This document shows, one piece after another, positions 1-11,300 of a stretch of DNA of 64,000 bases. Made by a program: the position numbers and the translations under genes. The notes under the pieces were generated by a model. It had not been told where the DNA came from, did not search any database, and saw nothing but the letters and a program-made list of their open reading frames with translations. Position 1 is the first letter of the stretch. Each line of letters begins with the position of its first letter. This DNA comes from Dromaius novaehollandiae (lineage: Eukaryota > Chordata > Aves > Casuariiformes > Dromaiidae), in the NCBI RefSeq assembly GCF_036370855.1, contig NW_026991372.1, positions 310,001-374,000 on the forward strand, given 5' to 3'.

Positions 1-334
1 AGAGGCCAGCGCGAAGAGGTTGCTAACACATCAACCTGTCATCACTGGAGAAGCGGAACACCCAGCTACCACCCCATCTCAAGGACCAAGAGACAGCCAA
101 GGCACCAAGACTACAAAAACAGCCCATTTCTTGGCCCAGTCCAGTTACCAGCTCTATACAGAGAACTAAAGGAAGAAAAAAAAAAAGACATTATGGAGGG
201 CTGAGAATAGGAAGCAGTGAAAAGCAACTGTATTGAAAAAAACCATGCAGGGAGAGAAGCATCCTGTGGCTCTGCCACCAAACCTCTCAAGGAAGAAAAG
301 AGAAGTAAAGACCAAGTCTTAGCAGAGAACCAAC

Positions 335-442
335 CTTCTCCTTGGAAAAGTTTGGATAGTGGGCCATCTGCTGAGTTAACTCGCCATTCAGTTTCACATT
401 CCAGGTCTCATTCTTTATGGCTTCCAGAGATGTTCTCAGGAA
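335..442 (-). CDS. MROH exon 18 (108 nt), last exon found before the window edge
   Basis: The acceptor is CTCCATAG and the donor is AAG|GTTGGT. It encodes FLRTSLEAIKNETWNVKLNG followed by ELTQQMAHYPNFSKEK. The next exon is probably beyond position 1. In 1-334 I see no further exon I can support. Confidence 0.8.
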
Positions 443-3400
443 CTATGGAGAAAACAAAAAGTGGAGCAAATGCTTCCTCAGGTTTTGTCAAGGTCTTTCT
501 CTCATTCCAGTGTAACAAGAAGGTGTCTGGGGACAGCTCACACTACGGATAATCCATCTTCCCTTCCCACCCCTTTAATCTGCCCCAGACCCTTCTTCCA
601 ATATGGCAGCTAAGATCCTTCTGGGTCTCAGGAAACTATAGAGAAAGAGGCAGTGGCGCTTTTAGGACAACAGGCCCAAGTTCTGGGAGAGGACAGGCTT
701 GCCCAAAACCTCACCGCCAAGACCCCACCTCCCAGCTGTCATAAAATAACTCTGTACCTGCAGCAGACGGCACTCCCATTCTGCGTAGTCCAGGGAGCTC
801 TCATCTTTTCCTGGGAAACAAGAGGACACAACAGCAGGTCATCTGATTACAGTGAGCCCAAAAGAAGCATCCACACGTCTCCTTTGGAAGCAAAAAGTCC
901 AGCATTCCCAGGCTACCAGCTCCCAGAATGTACCTGTTCTGTCCGGGCTCAAAGGCAGCTACTCCACCAGCCCCTTTGTGAGTCCAAAGGCACAAGGTAT
1001 GTCCAAGTCCCATTTCTTCAGGACCATGGAATCAACGCTGGGGAATACTGACTGCTGGTCAAAGCAGCTGTCTATTTCCTCACAGGAAGAAAAATGAGGC
1101 AGAAGGGCCTTTCACAACCAGCTGGAGCTTAGTGCAAGAGAGAACTGCCACTGCCAAGCTGGACTCGACTGGTGACTCTGAACTTCCAAGGAGAGGGCAG
1201 TGCCACAAAATCTCCTCAAGGGGGAATGTAACCACTCACAAACACTGTCCAAGCAAGGGTGGGAGGATGCTGCCAGAGCCTGCCATTCTGATGCAATATG
1301 CCAGGCTAAAGCCCACACAGGGATCAGACTCCCTGGAACTGGGAGGGATGAAGAACAAGACAGCTTTAAGACACTCAAGGGCTCCGTTGTCCTCAGGCAC
1401 TCTGGGGACCTGCCTTTTCCTGACTTCCCTTCTGTCCTCTTCAAATCAATCCCCTCCCAGCGGACACTTTACCTTCAAGGTACTGCAGCAAGGAAGGGAT
1501 CTGTGCCATCCAGGGAATCCCCACCGCTCTGTGAATTGCCCTGTGAAGGGTCTTCAGCAGCTGCAGGGCAACAGCTCCATGGCCACCTCCTTCATAAGGA
1601 GAGCAAGCAAGCACCTGGAAGAGAGAAGGAGAGAGAATTTAGAGCTCCAGCCTGACAGAGGAACAGCAGTTTGTCTGAGAAAGGAGAGGGGCTTTGCAGG
1701 TGCCATGGCAGGCAGCACACAGCAGAACTGCTTCTCTTTTTGCACTGCCTCCCTGAGGAATGGCGCGTCCTTGCTATTCGAGAGGTCCACACTGGGAATG
1801 CCCAGGCAGTCCTTGGAGGGCAAGACGCCCTCCAGCAGGCTTGTTCCTCCCTGAAGGCTGCAAGCATCTGCCTTGAAAGCAGTCTCCATCCGGAGCTCTC
1901 CCCCTTTCCCTTGGTCAGGAAAACTCTGCCCCGAGGAGTCCCCAACTACTCACCAGGAGACGTACCAGCAGAGCCTGGGGAGTTGGCAGTTTGGCTGGAA
2001 AGAGAAAGAAAGATCCATTTCAGCAGGCCAAGTCCCACACAAGATGATCACCCGTCCATCCCAGGCAAAGCCTCCAGGACAGGACTGAAGGGGCCTGATA
2101 ATCTGCTGATAAATTTGCCTTCCCCCAGCTTTTCCCATCTTAGGGTATCCATGCAATTAACGTGCCGAAAGGAAGGTAACTCCCCAGCACTGCCAGCAAG
2201 GAGTCCTCCATTTTACAGGGAGAATGCTGAGAAATGAAGAGCAAAGCATTTTCTCTGGGAAATGCAGAGGAAATTTCCACAAAGGAAACACAGGGCAGGA
2301 CTCCCTGTCACCTAGCAGAAGGGCAAGGCTGTGCTGTTCACTCTTCCCAGCCTCCCAGTTGGGTCTGCCAGGGGACAGAGACACACACAGGCTCAGCCTG
2401 TCCACCTGACAGAGCAGGACAGAATACTTTAGAAGTTTCTCTCTTTTACCGCGTTCTTGGTAGCACAGGTAATTGGGTTCCTCCTTCTCTTCTGCTCTCT
2501 CCTGTCTCTCCACGAGCTCCCTGAGGCAGCGGGAGAGTGGGACCAGAGTGCCAGTGTACTGAGCTGGCACTACGAACTGGAGGAGCCTTGGCCATAGGAG
2601 CTGCAGAGCAAAATACAGCAATTCAGCACGTCATTCTTTCCATCCCTTCAACTCCTGTTTTCATAGTGGCTGTCCTCTGTGGCTATGACCCAGCCCCTCC
2701 ACTGTTAGCCCTCTCCAGGGCATTACTTCATGTCTCTCCCACCCTTTCTCTTCTGTCTCTCTTCCTTCTAGTCCACTGTCCTAATCCCCACTTGAGCCCA
2801 TCTCTTGGACTGTTATTCACAAGGCTTCATTTCCCCTCTCCTCCGACAAGACATTCTGGTAGCCCCATGCTCGGAGGAGCTTGTCAGCAGGGAGGGGGAG
2901 GGCTAGAAGAAGGTATCCTCAAGGCAAGGAGTAGCACCAGGTGGTGGGATGACTTACTCTTGTCATGCCGCTTGCTGAGACGTCCAGGGTGTCGAGGACA
3001 TGTAAGCAGAGAGTTTGAAGCGCGGTCTCTGCCACTGCTTCCCTCTCAGAGAGGTTTCCTGTCTCCTGCAAGACACAAGTTTGAAAACACTCCCATCAGC
3101 TACTGTTTCTTCAGGAAGAGGCTAGAGGCTTCAGTAGGAGACTTGGCTTTTGCTTTGGGAGCACAGGTCACCTGAGGTAAGACAATGGGAAATCCTATAG
3201 TAGGGGTCACATCCTGGACTGCAAGGAAAACTACACAGAATGCAGAGAGAGCAACTGCCTGTTTGCAATTACCCAACCAATGGGGGTAAATGGTTTATTC
3301 GCGACAGCAGATGCTCAATGGCCCGAGCTCTGTTTTAATGACACCAAAGAAACGCTCTTCAGAGGAGTTCTGCTCAATTCCTGCACTGAAAGGAGAGCAG

Positions 3401-6400
3401 AACTGGCCCCAAGGACAAGGAAGAGGAGGTGGGAGTTCTTGACACGCTTCTCCTTACAAATGCAGCCTTCAGGAGCCTCACAGCAAATGACTGAACAAGA
3501 GGAAAGGCACAGCCAAAGCCAAGAGTTTCACCAAGTCCTTGTTCTGGTGAGCCACCTACAAGGAGTCATTCCCTGTGGACCTGGCTGGCAACACCTAAGA
3601 AAGAGGTGCCTGTGGTCCCTTTGTTTCCAGAAAGCACACAGGGCCCGAAAGCACTGCATGGAGGGCAGGACAGGTTTGGACAGAAATATGGAGGACAAGG
3701 AAAGAACTGGAGAGCTTTTCCGGCTTGTCCTGCTTAGCCCACAATTTCTGTCTTTTGCTGATCATCCATCAGCAGTTCAGAAAAGACTTGTCCACCTTTG
3801 TATCCTGCTGAGAATCCACTTTTCCAGGGTGGCTTTTGCCAAGCAGTTTTGCTGAAATCCCTGGCAGCACCACTGCTCTTTTCTTACTCTCCCACGGTGC
3901 CTCCCATTGCATGACATGGTGGTGTAGCACCACAGCCGCACCCTTGACAGCAACAGAGAGACCCACGATTCAAGTCGGTTGGGATGCTGATGAGGTCATG
4001 GCACCAGGCACTCAAGGGCTGCTGCTTGGGGGCCTCCACATTTTCAGGGAAGCTCAGTGCAGTAGTCAGTGGACAAAAGGCACAAAACAAAGCCCCAAAT
4101 GTCACATTCTCCTCTTACCAGTCTGCTGGTGGCCCGACTGAACTCCCTGAAAACATAGGCCACCAGACCCCAGGCCGAACAGTTCTCGACACCAGAGCTG
4201 AACAGTTCCTTGATGAAACCAAGAACAGCCACCTTCACCTGCCGGGGAGGAGATTGCAAACAAGAGTAACCATGAGTCCTTCTCTCCGAAGCAGGAAACA
4301 TATGCCTAGGCTAGATCCAAACTGCGTAGGGAAATGCTTCCCCTGTCACTCATCAGGCTACCATCCCTTCCCCAGCCACCTCACCTTACTCCGGTGGTCT
4401 CCAAAGACAGTTTCCACTGCCTTGACAACCAGGAACATGTTCTTTCTTATCGCCATTGCTGAAAGGAAGTACAGGTACGTTGAGGCAGAGCCCACCCCTC
4501 CAAAAGAGCACTGTCAAAATGTCTCTGCTTTCTCATGGACAGCTAGACAGAAAGCACGGGGCCAAAATCTGACTTCAGGGGAAGCAGCAGAAGCCAGGAG
4601 CAACAGGGACTGCCTAACACAGAGAGTTAGAAAAATGGGATCCACACTGGAATTCACTACTCTTTATGCTCGGAGTGTTACTGAGCTTCAGCTGTCACCC
4701 CTGACGAAGCGTGGTCAATAACTATCCAGACAGACTGCTCAGCTGGGTTTGATACGGTTGGAGACTACAATTCATTTGGGTAACATAGTCTTTGTAAGCA
4801 CCCACGCATTTCTGTGCTTCACCCTTTCTCAGCTGAAACATGGTAAGGTGCTTGGTCCACACTAAGCGTGTGCCCTCCATGGATTTTGACAAGGCTGCTG
4901 GCCTGTTTCTCAGAGCTGAAGGGGACTCGGGCGACTTCTGAGATACCTCAGGGAGTGTGCACTTCTTGTGCACTCAGGTTGCAGAGGAGTCTGGTCTACC
5001 ACAGCCCAACTGCACAGCCTGAACACCTCCTCTGATCAGGCTCTGGCAGTTCATGGCTTCAGCTCTTGGCTGTTTCTGCTCGTAGTCCCTCAGCCAAAGT
5101 ACATCATTCCTCCTATTTTCTTCCTAGTGTTACTTACGGTCACAATGAACAAAGAATCTCAGCAGAGACAGGGCTGCTATTCTAGAAGCCTCGTTCTCAG
5201 CCTCCAGTTGTGAGTACAGAAACTCCATGGTCTCCTCAGGGAAGCTTCGGGCTGGAGGGAAGAAATCATGTTCTAGGTTAACAATCAAGCTCTTCTCCCA
5301 TTGCAGAGCTTTGCAGGAGAGTTTCAAAGAAACCACAGCCAAATTCTGTTTTCTCCTTACCTAGTAGCAGCATGCAGTGGCACAGCTCTGTTTTATGGCC
5401 AATGCGGTGCTTCTTGGTCACATCCGAGAGCTGTGGGAATGAGGTACGTTTTAGGATCAGTCTTGAGAGAGACTGAAAAGAATCGCTCCTATGAGGTCTT
5501 GTCTCCCTGGGGACTCACAGGGAAAGATGCCATTCAAGAAGGACAGTGCTCTGTCCTCTCAAAGCTGTCTTCTGCTTCCCCCCCACCCTTCTGTCTCTCT
5601 GGAACTCTACGGAGAGGCCAGAGATGAGCTTGTGCTCTGACAGACAGCTTCTAGATCCTGGAGTCAGAGATGAACACCTTCCTGAGCGTCTTGTCAGCTC
5701 CACTCTAATGCTCCAGAGGGAGTTTGAGCCTACGACAGGGGACCCACAGCCAAAACAAAGGCTACGCCCTAGAGGCAAGAGCAGCCTTTGAGCTCCAGTC
5801 AGTTCCGCAGCAGCAAAAGGCCGTTAGGATACAAGGGCTGGCTGGGATTCCAAGGCTCAGCTTCAGCTCTCTGGGCTCCAGATTCCTCCTGCTCTCTGCC
5901 CGAGCAGGAAACTCCTTTGTGAACTGAGCTGTCCCTGGAACCAGGCAAAGCAGCCCTGGAAAAGTCCGTGGGCACCTGGCCGGAATGGGGGCCTCAACAG
6001 CTGTATGGACCTGACTGCAAGGTATGAGAAAAGCCCAAAGGAGGGAAACTCTGCCCTGCCACCCCGTGGGTCTTTCCTGCCAACCAGAGGCAGACCTGCT
6101 AACCCAGAGGGAAGTGCAAGATGTTCAGCCCCTGCTTACCTGGTTGTGCACAACAATGCAGATGATAAAAACTCTTTCCCTGGGGATAAAGGGCTCAGTT
6201 TTCTCCACAGCTTCCAAGAAATGCCTGAGACGCTACAAGAAAAAGTGAAAACGAGAGGGTGGCTTGTGAGTGAGAGCAGCTCATTAACACAGGACAGCAT
6301 GCCTCCACAGTTGGCTGTTCTCTGCCCTGAAAAAACAGGCAGTATCAAGCCTCCCCCTCCATCTGTGTGCGACTGTCTTGGCTTCTTCTCTAACAGGTTC

Positions 6401-9400
6401 CCAGCTCCTCCAGGAACTCCCACAGCTCCCTGATCCCAGCACACACTCACCCTGACCCATGCAGCCACATCGTATCTTGCCAGACACCTCACCTTGGTCA
6501 CGTGAAAACCATCTTGGACCTCTTCATACTGGTCCAAGAGCCAGGAGAGCTGGTCGCACACATGCCCTTGATACTCTTCCTGATGAAGGAGGAGGCCCAT
6601 CATAGCTGCCACAGCCCTGATGATGTCCTCCTTGAGCTGCACACAAGGAAGACAGAAGACCTTTGTTTGCTCCGACTGAAGCTCTGCTCTAGGAGGCAGC
6701 ATCCCCCAGACACAAACTTCCCCCTTCCCAAAGACCGCCATTTCCCAGCTTCCTCTGGAGGAAACGGTCTTGCTCGAGAAGAGAGAGAACATTTCCCCTC
6801 TTCTAAACCCAAGACCCTTGGGGCTCAAAGGCCACTGGAATTTGGCTGGTTCCCAGCGGCGGTTCTCCAGACCCGGCCTGGCCTCACTAGTTCATCGCGA
6901 GGCTGCAAAGCGGGACTCCAGGCACACTGCCTGTTGGCCCACAGCATTTCCACACTGTCGAGCTGCAGCAGGCTCCCAGCTCTAGACAACGCCTCAACGA
7001 CCTGCTTCCTCCCTGGAAAGCACTTCTCCTGACGTGACACCACTGTTCCCCAGAAAGAGAGGTGAACTCCAGCATTGCAGCTGCTGCTGCTAAAGGGCCA
7101 CAAAGGCAGCCAGTCTCACCTCCTTCTCTTCACAGTCCAGCCAGTTTCTGACCACGTAGCAGAAGAAAGGGTATGTCTTCTCACAAAGCTGGGCTTCCCC
7201 TATTCGAGGGAAGGAGCACTTTGCCCAGTCTTGGAAGTAAACAGTCACCCCTTTCGACCACGTTTCCAGAACTGCATGAAAGATGGGGAGAAAGGTCACT
7301 CTGTCAAGTATGTCCCAGAGAGAAGAGTTTGCATTATCACTCCAGCCTGTCTCAAACTGCCGTCCCATGCTCATCAGCACTTAGCTCCAGAGCAGTTTTG
7401 GGTTCTGGGGCAGGCGTGAAATGTTTGAAAATGCCTTCCTTGAAATGCTAAGCTGTTTCTCTCCTCCCTCTTCTCCTCCTTGTTCCTGCTAGTCCTTTTT
7501 CCCCCTCCAAGATTAGCTGTTGAGTAGTAAAATTAGCTGAGTAGTAAAACTCCAACAACTCCATTCCCTTCCTGGCCACAGCCATCTCCTGAGCTTTAGA
7601 CACTCTTTTATGTTGTACAGACTGTTTGGAGCTTTAAGGGCTGGAGCTCCCTGGAGGTTCAGAACCTGCAGCAGCAGCTTGAGAGAGAAGAGACTTGGGT
7701 GCCGACTGCCGCTCACTAACTTCCCCTTCCCTCTGCATCCCAGTGCAGCCCTGGCACTAGAGGTGGACACTTACCAGCACAGAAGGCTTGCTTCATCCTG
7801 CTGCTCTGTACTCGCCCCAGCATGGTGTACATGACATTCCAGGTCATTTCCAGAAACGGGATGCAGCTCAGTGCTGCAGAGAAGGGCAGAGGGAAAGCAA
7901 ACAACCTGCTGTCAGGAAAGCTGTTCAGCAAGGGTGCCCTTCCCCGAGGGATGGGAGCAGGGAAGCCCTTCAGGGTGGGACTGGAAGCAGAGTGGAGCAG
8001 AACTCCGCTAGGCTGGGTCTTCCCACGGTCCCATCCTTAGGGCACTTAGCTCAGGGGACAAAGCCACCACTTCCGACTGCTCCCAGGCAGCAAAAGATGT
8101 GGAAGCCATAACCCTGTAGCCCTCCCATATTCCAACAACCGAAACCCTTCTCCCGCTGCTCAAAGAAGCCAGCACCAAAGCATGCAGCCCAAGTTGCCGT
8201 ACCATAGCTCGTGGCCAGTTTGCTGAGGGTTATAAAAACAAATTCCTGAGGGATATCCTCCACAGGCTTCAGATGACGCTGTAGCTCTTCCATGACTTGT
8301 AGGAAGTGAGAGCGGGCCAGGGAGACCAGGATGTTACTTGCTGCTCTTTGCACGACATCCGTTACACCCTACAAAAGGACCATGAAGGAAAACCATCAAC
8401 ACAGGAAAGACTGAGGCAGCGGGGCAGATGGAACTAGCCAACGATGGCTGTATGACTTCAGCTCTACATTTCCATGTTGAAGGGAAGAGTGAGAGAAACG
8501 TCATCTCTCCAGAGAGATCCATCAGTGATAAATATTCCCTGCCTTGTTTGGCTGCCACCGCTTTGCCCCTTTGTGAAAGGTAAGCAGTTCAGCAGTCCTA
8601 AACTTGTTGGTCAAGAAAGAGTTTGACCATTTGCCCTTCTGTGCTACTGCTGCCTCTCCCTTCCCTTTGTGACAGCGGGAGAATAGGAACAGAGAAGCTC
8701 CCAGAAGGCTCCAGCAACGAACACGCTCCACACAGAAGGCCAGATGGAATATTGGGTACAGCAGGGAAGGGACTGGCACTTCGCCATGCCTCTTCCTCAA
8801 AGCAGGATGACTACCTAAGAACGGTAATCCAATGGCCAACCGTGTGGAAGCAGGCTGAGTTTCTGCCTCCCTGCCTGGAGCCTTTCCCTTCAGCACAGAC
8901 ATGCTTGTTACAGCAGTCGTGGGCCTGCTTGCCTCAGCTGCAGCCAAAGGCCCAGTGCCACTTTACACAGGGCAGCTGCTTCAGAGGTTGCACCTGCTCA
9001 AGAGCTTGGCTGGATATGGCCCTTTCCCTCAAGGAGTCAGCTGCCCTGAGGAAGAGTCTCCCATAGCGGGATCTGGGGACTGTCATTGGTTCTTAAGGCA
9101 AAGGGGAGATCTTTGGTGTCATGCTATAGCTTTCCAGACAACAGGGCTCTAGGCAGGATGCTTTGACTAGCTTCGAAGAGAACAAGCTTGCCACTCTCAA
9201 ATCCCTTGAAGCCAATGTTATTAATTGGCTTAACAGATCTCTCTCCAAATGGTCACCATCTTCCTGGAGGATTCTCCCCAGTTCCTGGTAAATTTCTACC
9301 CGATTACCCTGAGGACAAATCAGAACAGGGAACATCTGAACTTCTTTCTCCTTGATGACCAGGATGTCGTAGAGCACTTGGTCCGTACAGCCTTCCCAAA

Positions 9401-10789
9401 CGGCATCATGCAGACAGCTCCATTTCGAGGATCTAGTCCTAGAAAGTAGCTGAGTGACCAGCCTCACAAGGAAGTGTTTCGCCAAACGGAGGATCCACCC
9501 ATTGCTCTGGTAAGGATCTCCCCAACTTCACAGCTCCCTCCACTCTGCTGGATATTCTGCAACCACACAGTTGCTGCCCCAAAGAGCTCATAGCTCCTCT
9601 AGACCAAACAAAGTGCCGGGGGCAAAAGGAATACACGGGACAATGGCATTTCCAGACTTCCTTGGTAGGGCCTGACTCACAGGCTTCCCCCGGCTCCTTA
9701 GGGAAGTTCCTGGGGTAACTTTTGTGGATCATACCGGGAGATCTACCTTCCCTGCACAGATTGGTTCTCAAATTATGTTTATGTTTCACTGTCTTTGAGA
9801 AGTCGACAAAGATCAAAGCATGGTCGGAGCCGCAGACAGCAGCCCAGACAGAGAGGTGGCCGGGGGCTTAGGGTGGGTGTAGGACTACTGCTGCGCTCAG
9901 GAAGTTTTCAGAGAATATGTCGACAAAAGGAGGAAGCCTGGGGAGAGCAAATGACCAGAAGGTTGGCCGTGTCCTCTACTGCACTCCTGCCTTCTGTGAG
10001 AAAGGATGATGTGCAGTAGCATTGTCTCCTAATGACTGGCAAAAATTGCATTTCTGTGATGCGGTGTTTGCAGGAGAGTGCATTTACCATGTGGCAAGAG
10101 CACATCCCCTGGTGCCTGGGCCAGGCACGTTCGGAATCCAAGTGCTTGAATTCAGGCGGAATCCACTGAAACTGCCACTCCCTTACCTCATTTTCCTGCA
10201 GTTGGCACAGAAAGGAGACCACAGAGCCAGGCAAGGTGTTGGTGGCTGCAGGAGGAGACTCTGCATCCACGCCTCCATCCTCAGGCTCCTCAGGTCTCAC
10301 CCGGGAAGCTCTTTTAGTCAAGCGACCTGGAAGGAAACAAGCTGAGGATTACCTGCCCTCAGGTACTAGCATCAGGCAGGGTCAAACGGCTCCCCAGCCT
10401 TCAGGGAAATCCCTCCCCTCACTGCTAACACCAGAAGACCAGCTGGTTTGCAGCAGGTGCCTCTATTACCCAGCCAAAGGTGGGCGTATTGGAGCCACCA
10501 GATTCAGGCAGGCAGGCCTGACGTCTGGCAGATGGCATCAAAGTTGTCTGCAGTGTGCCGAGGAGACACAGCAGAAAAACGACTCTGCCTTGGTTGCTTC
10601 CTTTCCCTTCCCTCCGAGGGATTTTGTGGATGAGTTCCTTGGGTGAGAAGTTCACAGCAGGAGGATCCAGGTCGAGATCAGGCATTTAGAAATCGAGCAG
10701 AGGACAGCCCCGAACGGGAGGAGCTCTGTGGGCCTGCCATAAAGAACTGAGGAGTGGCCCTTACCCCACCACAATCGTAATCTCTTCAT
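335..10789 (-). CDS. Maestro heat-like repeat (MROH) family protein, 5' half of gene, 18 coding exons, runs off the left edge
   Basis: MROH proteins are long, all-helical HEAT-repeat scaffolds; the molecular role of most members is poorly known. The exons joined here are 10789-10765, 10326-10187, 9308-9195, 8368-8203, 7873-7775, 7271-7120, 6636-6493, 6232-6140, 5430-5361, 5251-5138, 4458-4385, 4238-4119, 3065-2958, 2600-2450, 1994-1954, 1614-1473, 810-758 and 442-335. Together they give 638 codons in one frame without a stop. Every intron is GT-AG, and only the exon 3 donor is weak. Family-like stretches are HKTELCHCMLLLARSFP (exons 9-10), GVENCSAWGLVAYVF (exon 12), SGMTRLLWPRLLQFV (exons 13-14) and the KLPTPQALLVRLL block (exon 15). 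Full-length family members are much longer, so the 3' half lies outside the window. The start codon in exon 1 is the first in-frame ATG that splices cleanly into exon 2. MROH1 or MROH2-like is the best guess; the exact paralogue is not resolved. Confidence 0.88.
758..810 (-). CDS. MROH exon 17 (53 nt)
   Basis: The acceptor is TTGTTTCCCAG and the donor is CAG|GTACAG. It encodes KDESSLDYAEWECRLLQ, including the E-W-x-x-x-L-L pattern expected after exon 16. Confidence 0.83.
1473..1614 (-). CDS. MROH exon 16 (142 nt)
   Basis: The acceptor is CTCTCTTCCAG and the donor is GAAG|GTAAAG. It encodes VLACSPYEGGGHGAVALQLL followed by KTLHRAIHRAVGIPWMAQIP. Confidence 0.88.
1954..1994 (-). CDS. MROH exon 15 (41 nt microexon-like)
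   Basis: The acceptor is TTTCTCTTTCCAG and the donor is CTG|GTGAGT. It encodes KLPTPQALLVRLL. Phases join exactly with both neighbours. Confidence 0.83.
2450..2600 (-). CDS. MROH exon 14 (151 nt)
   Basis: The acceptor is TTTTGCTCTGCAG and the donor is CGCG|GTAAAA. It encodes LLWPRLLQFVVPAQYTGTLV and then PLSRCLRELVERQERAEEKE, ending in EPNYLCYQER. A charged linker follows the conserved LLWP helix. Confidence 0.9.
2958..3065 (-). CDS. MROH exon 13 (108 nt)
   Basis: The acceptor TTGCAG|GAGACA was chosen over a second AG seven bases downstream because only the first keeps the frame open. The donor is AGA|GTAAGT. It encodes ETGNLSEREAVAETALQTLC followed by LHVLDTLDVSASGMTR. Confidence 0.83.
4119..4238 (-). 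CDS. MROH exon 12 (120 nt)
   Basis: The acceptor is CTCCCCGGCAG and the donor is CTG|GTAAGA. It encodes VKVAVLGFIKELFSSGVENC followed by SAWGLVAYVFREFSRATSRL, a strong MROH signature. Confidence 0.9.
4385..4458 (-). CDS. MROH exon 11 (74 nt)
   Basis: The acceptor is CTTTCAG. Two overlapping donors exist. GTGAGG at 4384 keeps the frame into exon 12, while GTAAGG five bases earlier in the transcript would shift it, so I chose GTGAGG. It encodes MAIRKNMFLVVKAVETVFGD and then HRSK. Confidence 0.8.
5138..5251 (-). CDS. MROH exon 10 (114 nt)
   Basis: The acceptor is CTTCCCTCCAG and the donor is GACC|GTAAGTA. It encodes ARSFPEETMEFLYSQLEAEN followed by EASRIAALSLLRFFVHCD, a clear HEAT helix pair. 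Confidence 0.88.
5361..5430 (-). CDS. MROH exon 9 (70 nt)
   Basis: The acceptor is ATTCCCACAG and the donor is CTAG|GTAAGG. It encodes LSDVTKKHRIGHKTELCHCM, then LLL. This is one of the most family-diagnostic stretches in the gene. Confidence 0.88.
6140..6232 (-). CDS. MROH exon 8 (93 nt)
   Basis: The acceptor is CTTGTAG and the donor is CAG|GTAAGC. It encodes 31 residues, RLRHFLEAVEKTEPFIPRER followed by VFIICIVVHNQ. Phase 0 at both ends. Confidence 0.86.
6493..6636 (-). CDS. MROH exon 7 (144 nt)
   Basis: The acceptor is CTTGTGTGCAG and the donor is AAG|GTGAGG. It encodes LKEDIIRAVAAMMGLLLHQE and then WLLDQYEEVQDGFHVTK. Phase 0 at both ends. Confidence 0.86.
7120..7271 (-). CDS. MROH exon 6 (152 nt)
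   Basis: The acceptor is TTTCATGCAG and the donor is GAG|GTGAGA. It encodes LETWSKGVTVYFQDWAKCSF followed by ...CEKTYPFFCYVVRNWLDCEEKE. Confidence 0.83.
7775..7873 (-). CDS. MROH exon 5 (99 nt)
   Basis: The acceptor is TTCTCTGCAG and the donor is GCTG|GTAAGT. It encodes LSCIPFLEMTWNVMYTMLGR, a helix pair, followed by VQSSRMKQAFC. The phases join exactly with exons 4 and 6. Confidence 0.83.
8203..8368 (-). CDS. MROH exon 4 (166 nt)
   Basis: The acceptor is CCTTTTGTAG|GGTGTA and the donor is TATG|GTACGG. It encodes GVTDVVQRAASNILVSLARS and then VMEELQRHLKPVEDIPQEFV. The 'AASNILV ... VMEEL' pattern is typical of the N-terminal third of MROH proteins. Confidence 0.82.
9195..9308 (-). CDS. MROH exon 3 (114 nt)
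   Basis: The acceptor is TTTGTCCTCAG|GGTAAT. The block encodes one helical hairpin of HEAT type, including RVEIYQELGRILQEDGDHLE and LITLASRDLR. The donor I chose (AGA|GTGGCA) is weak, but it keeps phase 0 into exon 4. The 3' boundary of this exon is the least certain in the gene. Confidence 0.6.
10187..10326 (-). CDS. MROH exon 2 (140 nt)
   Basis: The acceptor has a pyrimidine-rich tract (TTTCCTTCCAG) and the donor is GAG|GTAAGG. The block encodes an acidic, probably disordered N-terminus (RPEEPEDGGVDAESPP) and then a helix-like end, VVSFLCQLQENE. It ends in phase 0. Confidence 0.75.
10765..10789 (-). CDS. MROH exon 1 (start codon, 25 nt coding)
   Basis: The ATG is at 10789-10787 and encodes MKRLRLWWG, with the last G codon split across the intron. 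The donor GTAAGG follows at 10764. Joining to exon 2 gives ...WWGRLTKRASR in frame. The ATG at 10685 (MPDLDLD...) was considered as an alternative start, but its open frame has no good donor. The 5' UTR and transcription start lie upstream and are not determined. Confidence 0.7.
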
Positions 10790-11300
10790 CTCGGAAGGAA
10801 TTCCTTCCGGACAGCAGTGCTCGCTCCAGCTACCTCCTCACAGGTGAAGGAGCAAGCCACTGAAGACCCCACCTCCCCAGACGCCCGGGCGGGCAGCCAA
10901 GGCCATTGTGACACCCCCGCGTCCCACGCACACCTCACAGACGTCTGCTGACCGCTGCGGGCTGGTGTCCCAGGCAGTCCCTCCCTTGGGGGATGGCACC
11001 AGAGGTGGGCACGGGCTCAGGAGCAGGCTCCTTGCCCTCCCACAAAGCCACTTTTCCCCATCTCGCTCAGTCACTCGTACGTGGGTCTTACTTCTGGAGT
11101 GGTCAGGAGTATGGACGGTATCTGCGCGTCTTCTCACACCTCCTTTTCTGTTCAATTAACATTTTCCAGCGACCGGAGATGGAGTGGTCACCTGGGCTGA
11201 TGGGCTCTTTTCTTTCTTTCTTTTCTGCCATGATGTCGATGCCCTCAGAAAAAGGGGCTTATGCCGTACCCTGGAGATAGAGTATTTCTGAATAGATTAC
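10790..11300. other. Upstream flank / probable 5' region of the MROH gene
   Basis: This stretch lies 5' of the MROH start codon and is moderately GC-rich up to about 11,080. It should hold the minus-strand promoter and 5' UTR, but I see no TATA box or strong initiator to fix a start site. A pyrimidine tract of TTTC repeats sits at about 11,208-11,226. No protein gene is supported here. Confidence 0.4.

Noticed and set aside
1053-1075. Possible extra MROH exon
   Set aside because: A short in-frame stretch with a GTCAGT donor exists, but exons 16 and 17 already join in phase and the family pattern continues without it.
10425-10685. Alternative MROH start in the frame beginning MPDLDLD
   Set aside because: No acceptable donor joins this frame to exon 2, whereas the ATG at 10789 splices cleanly and in phase.
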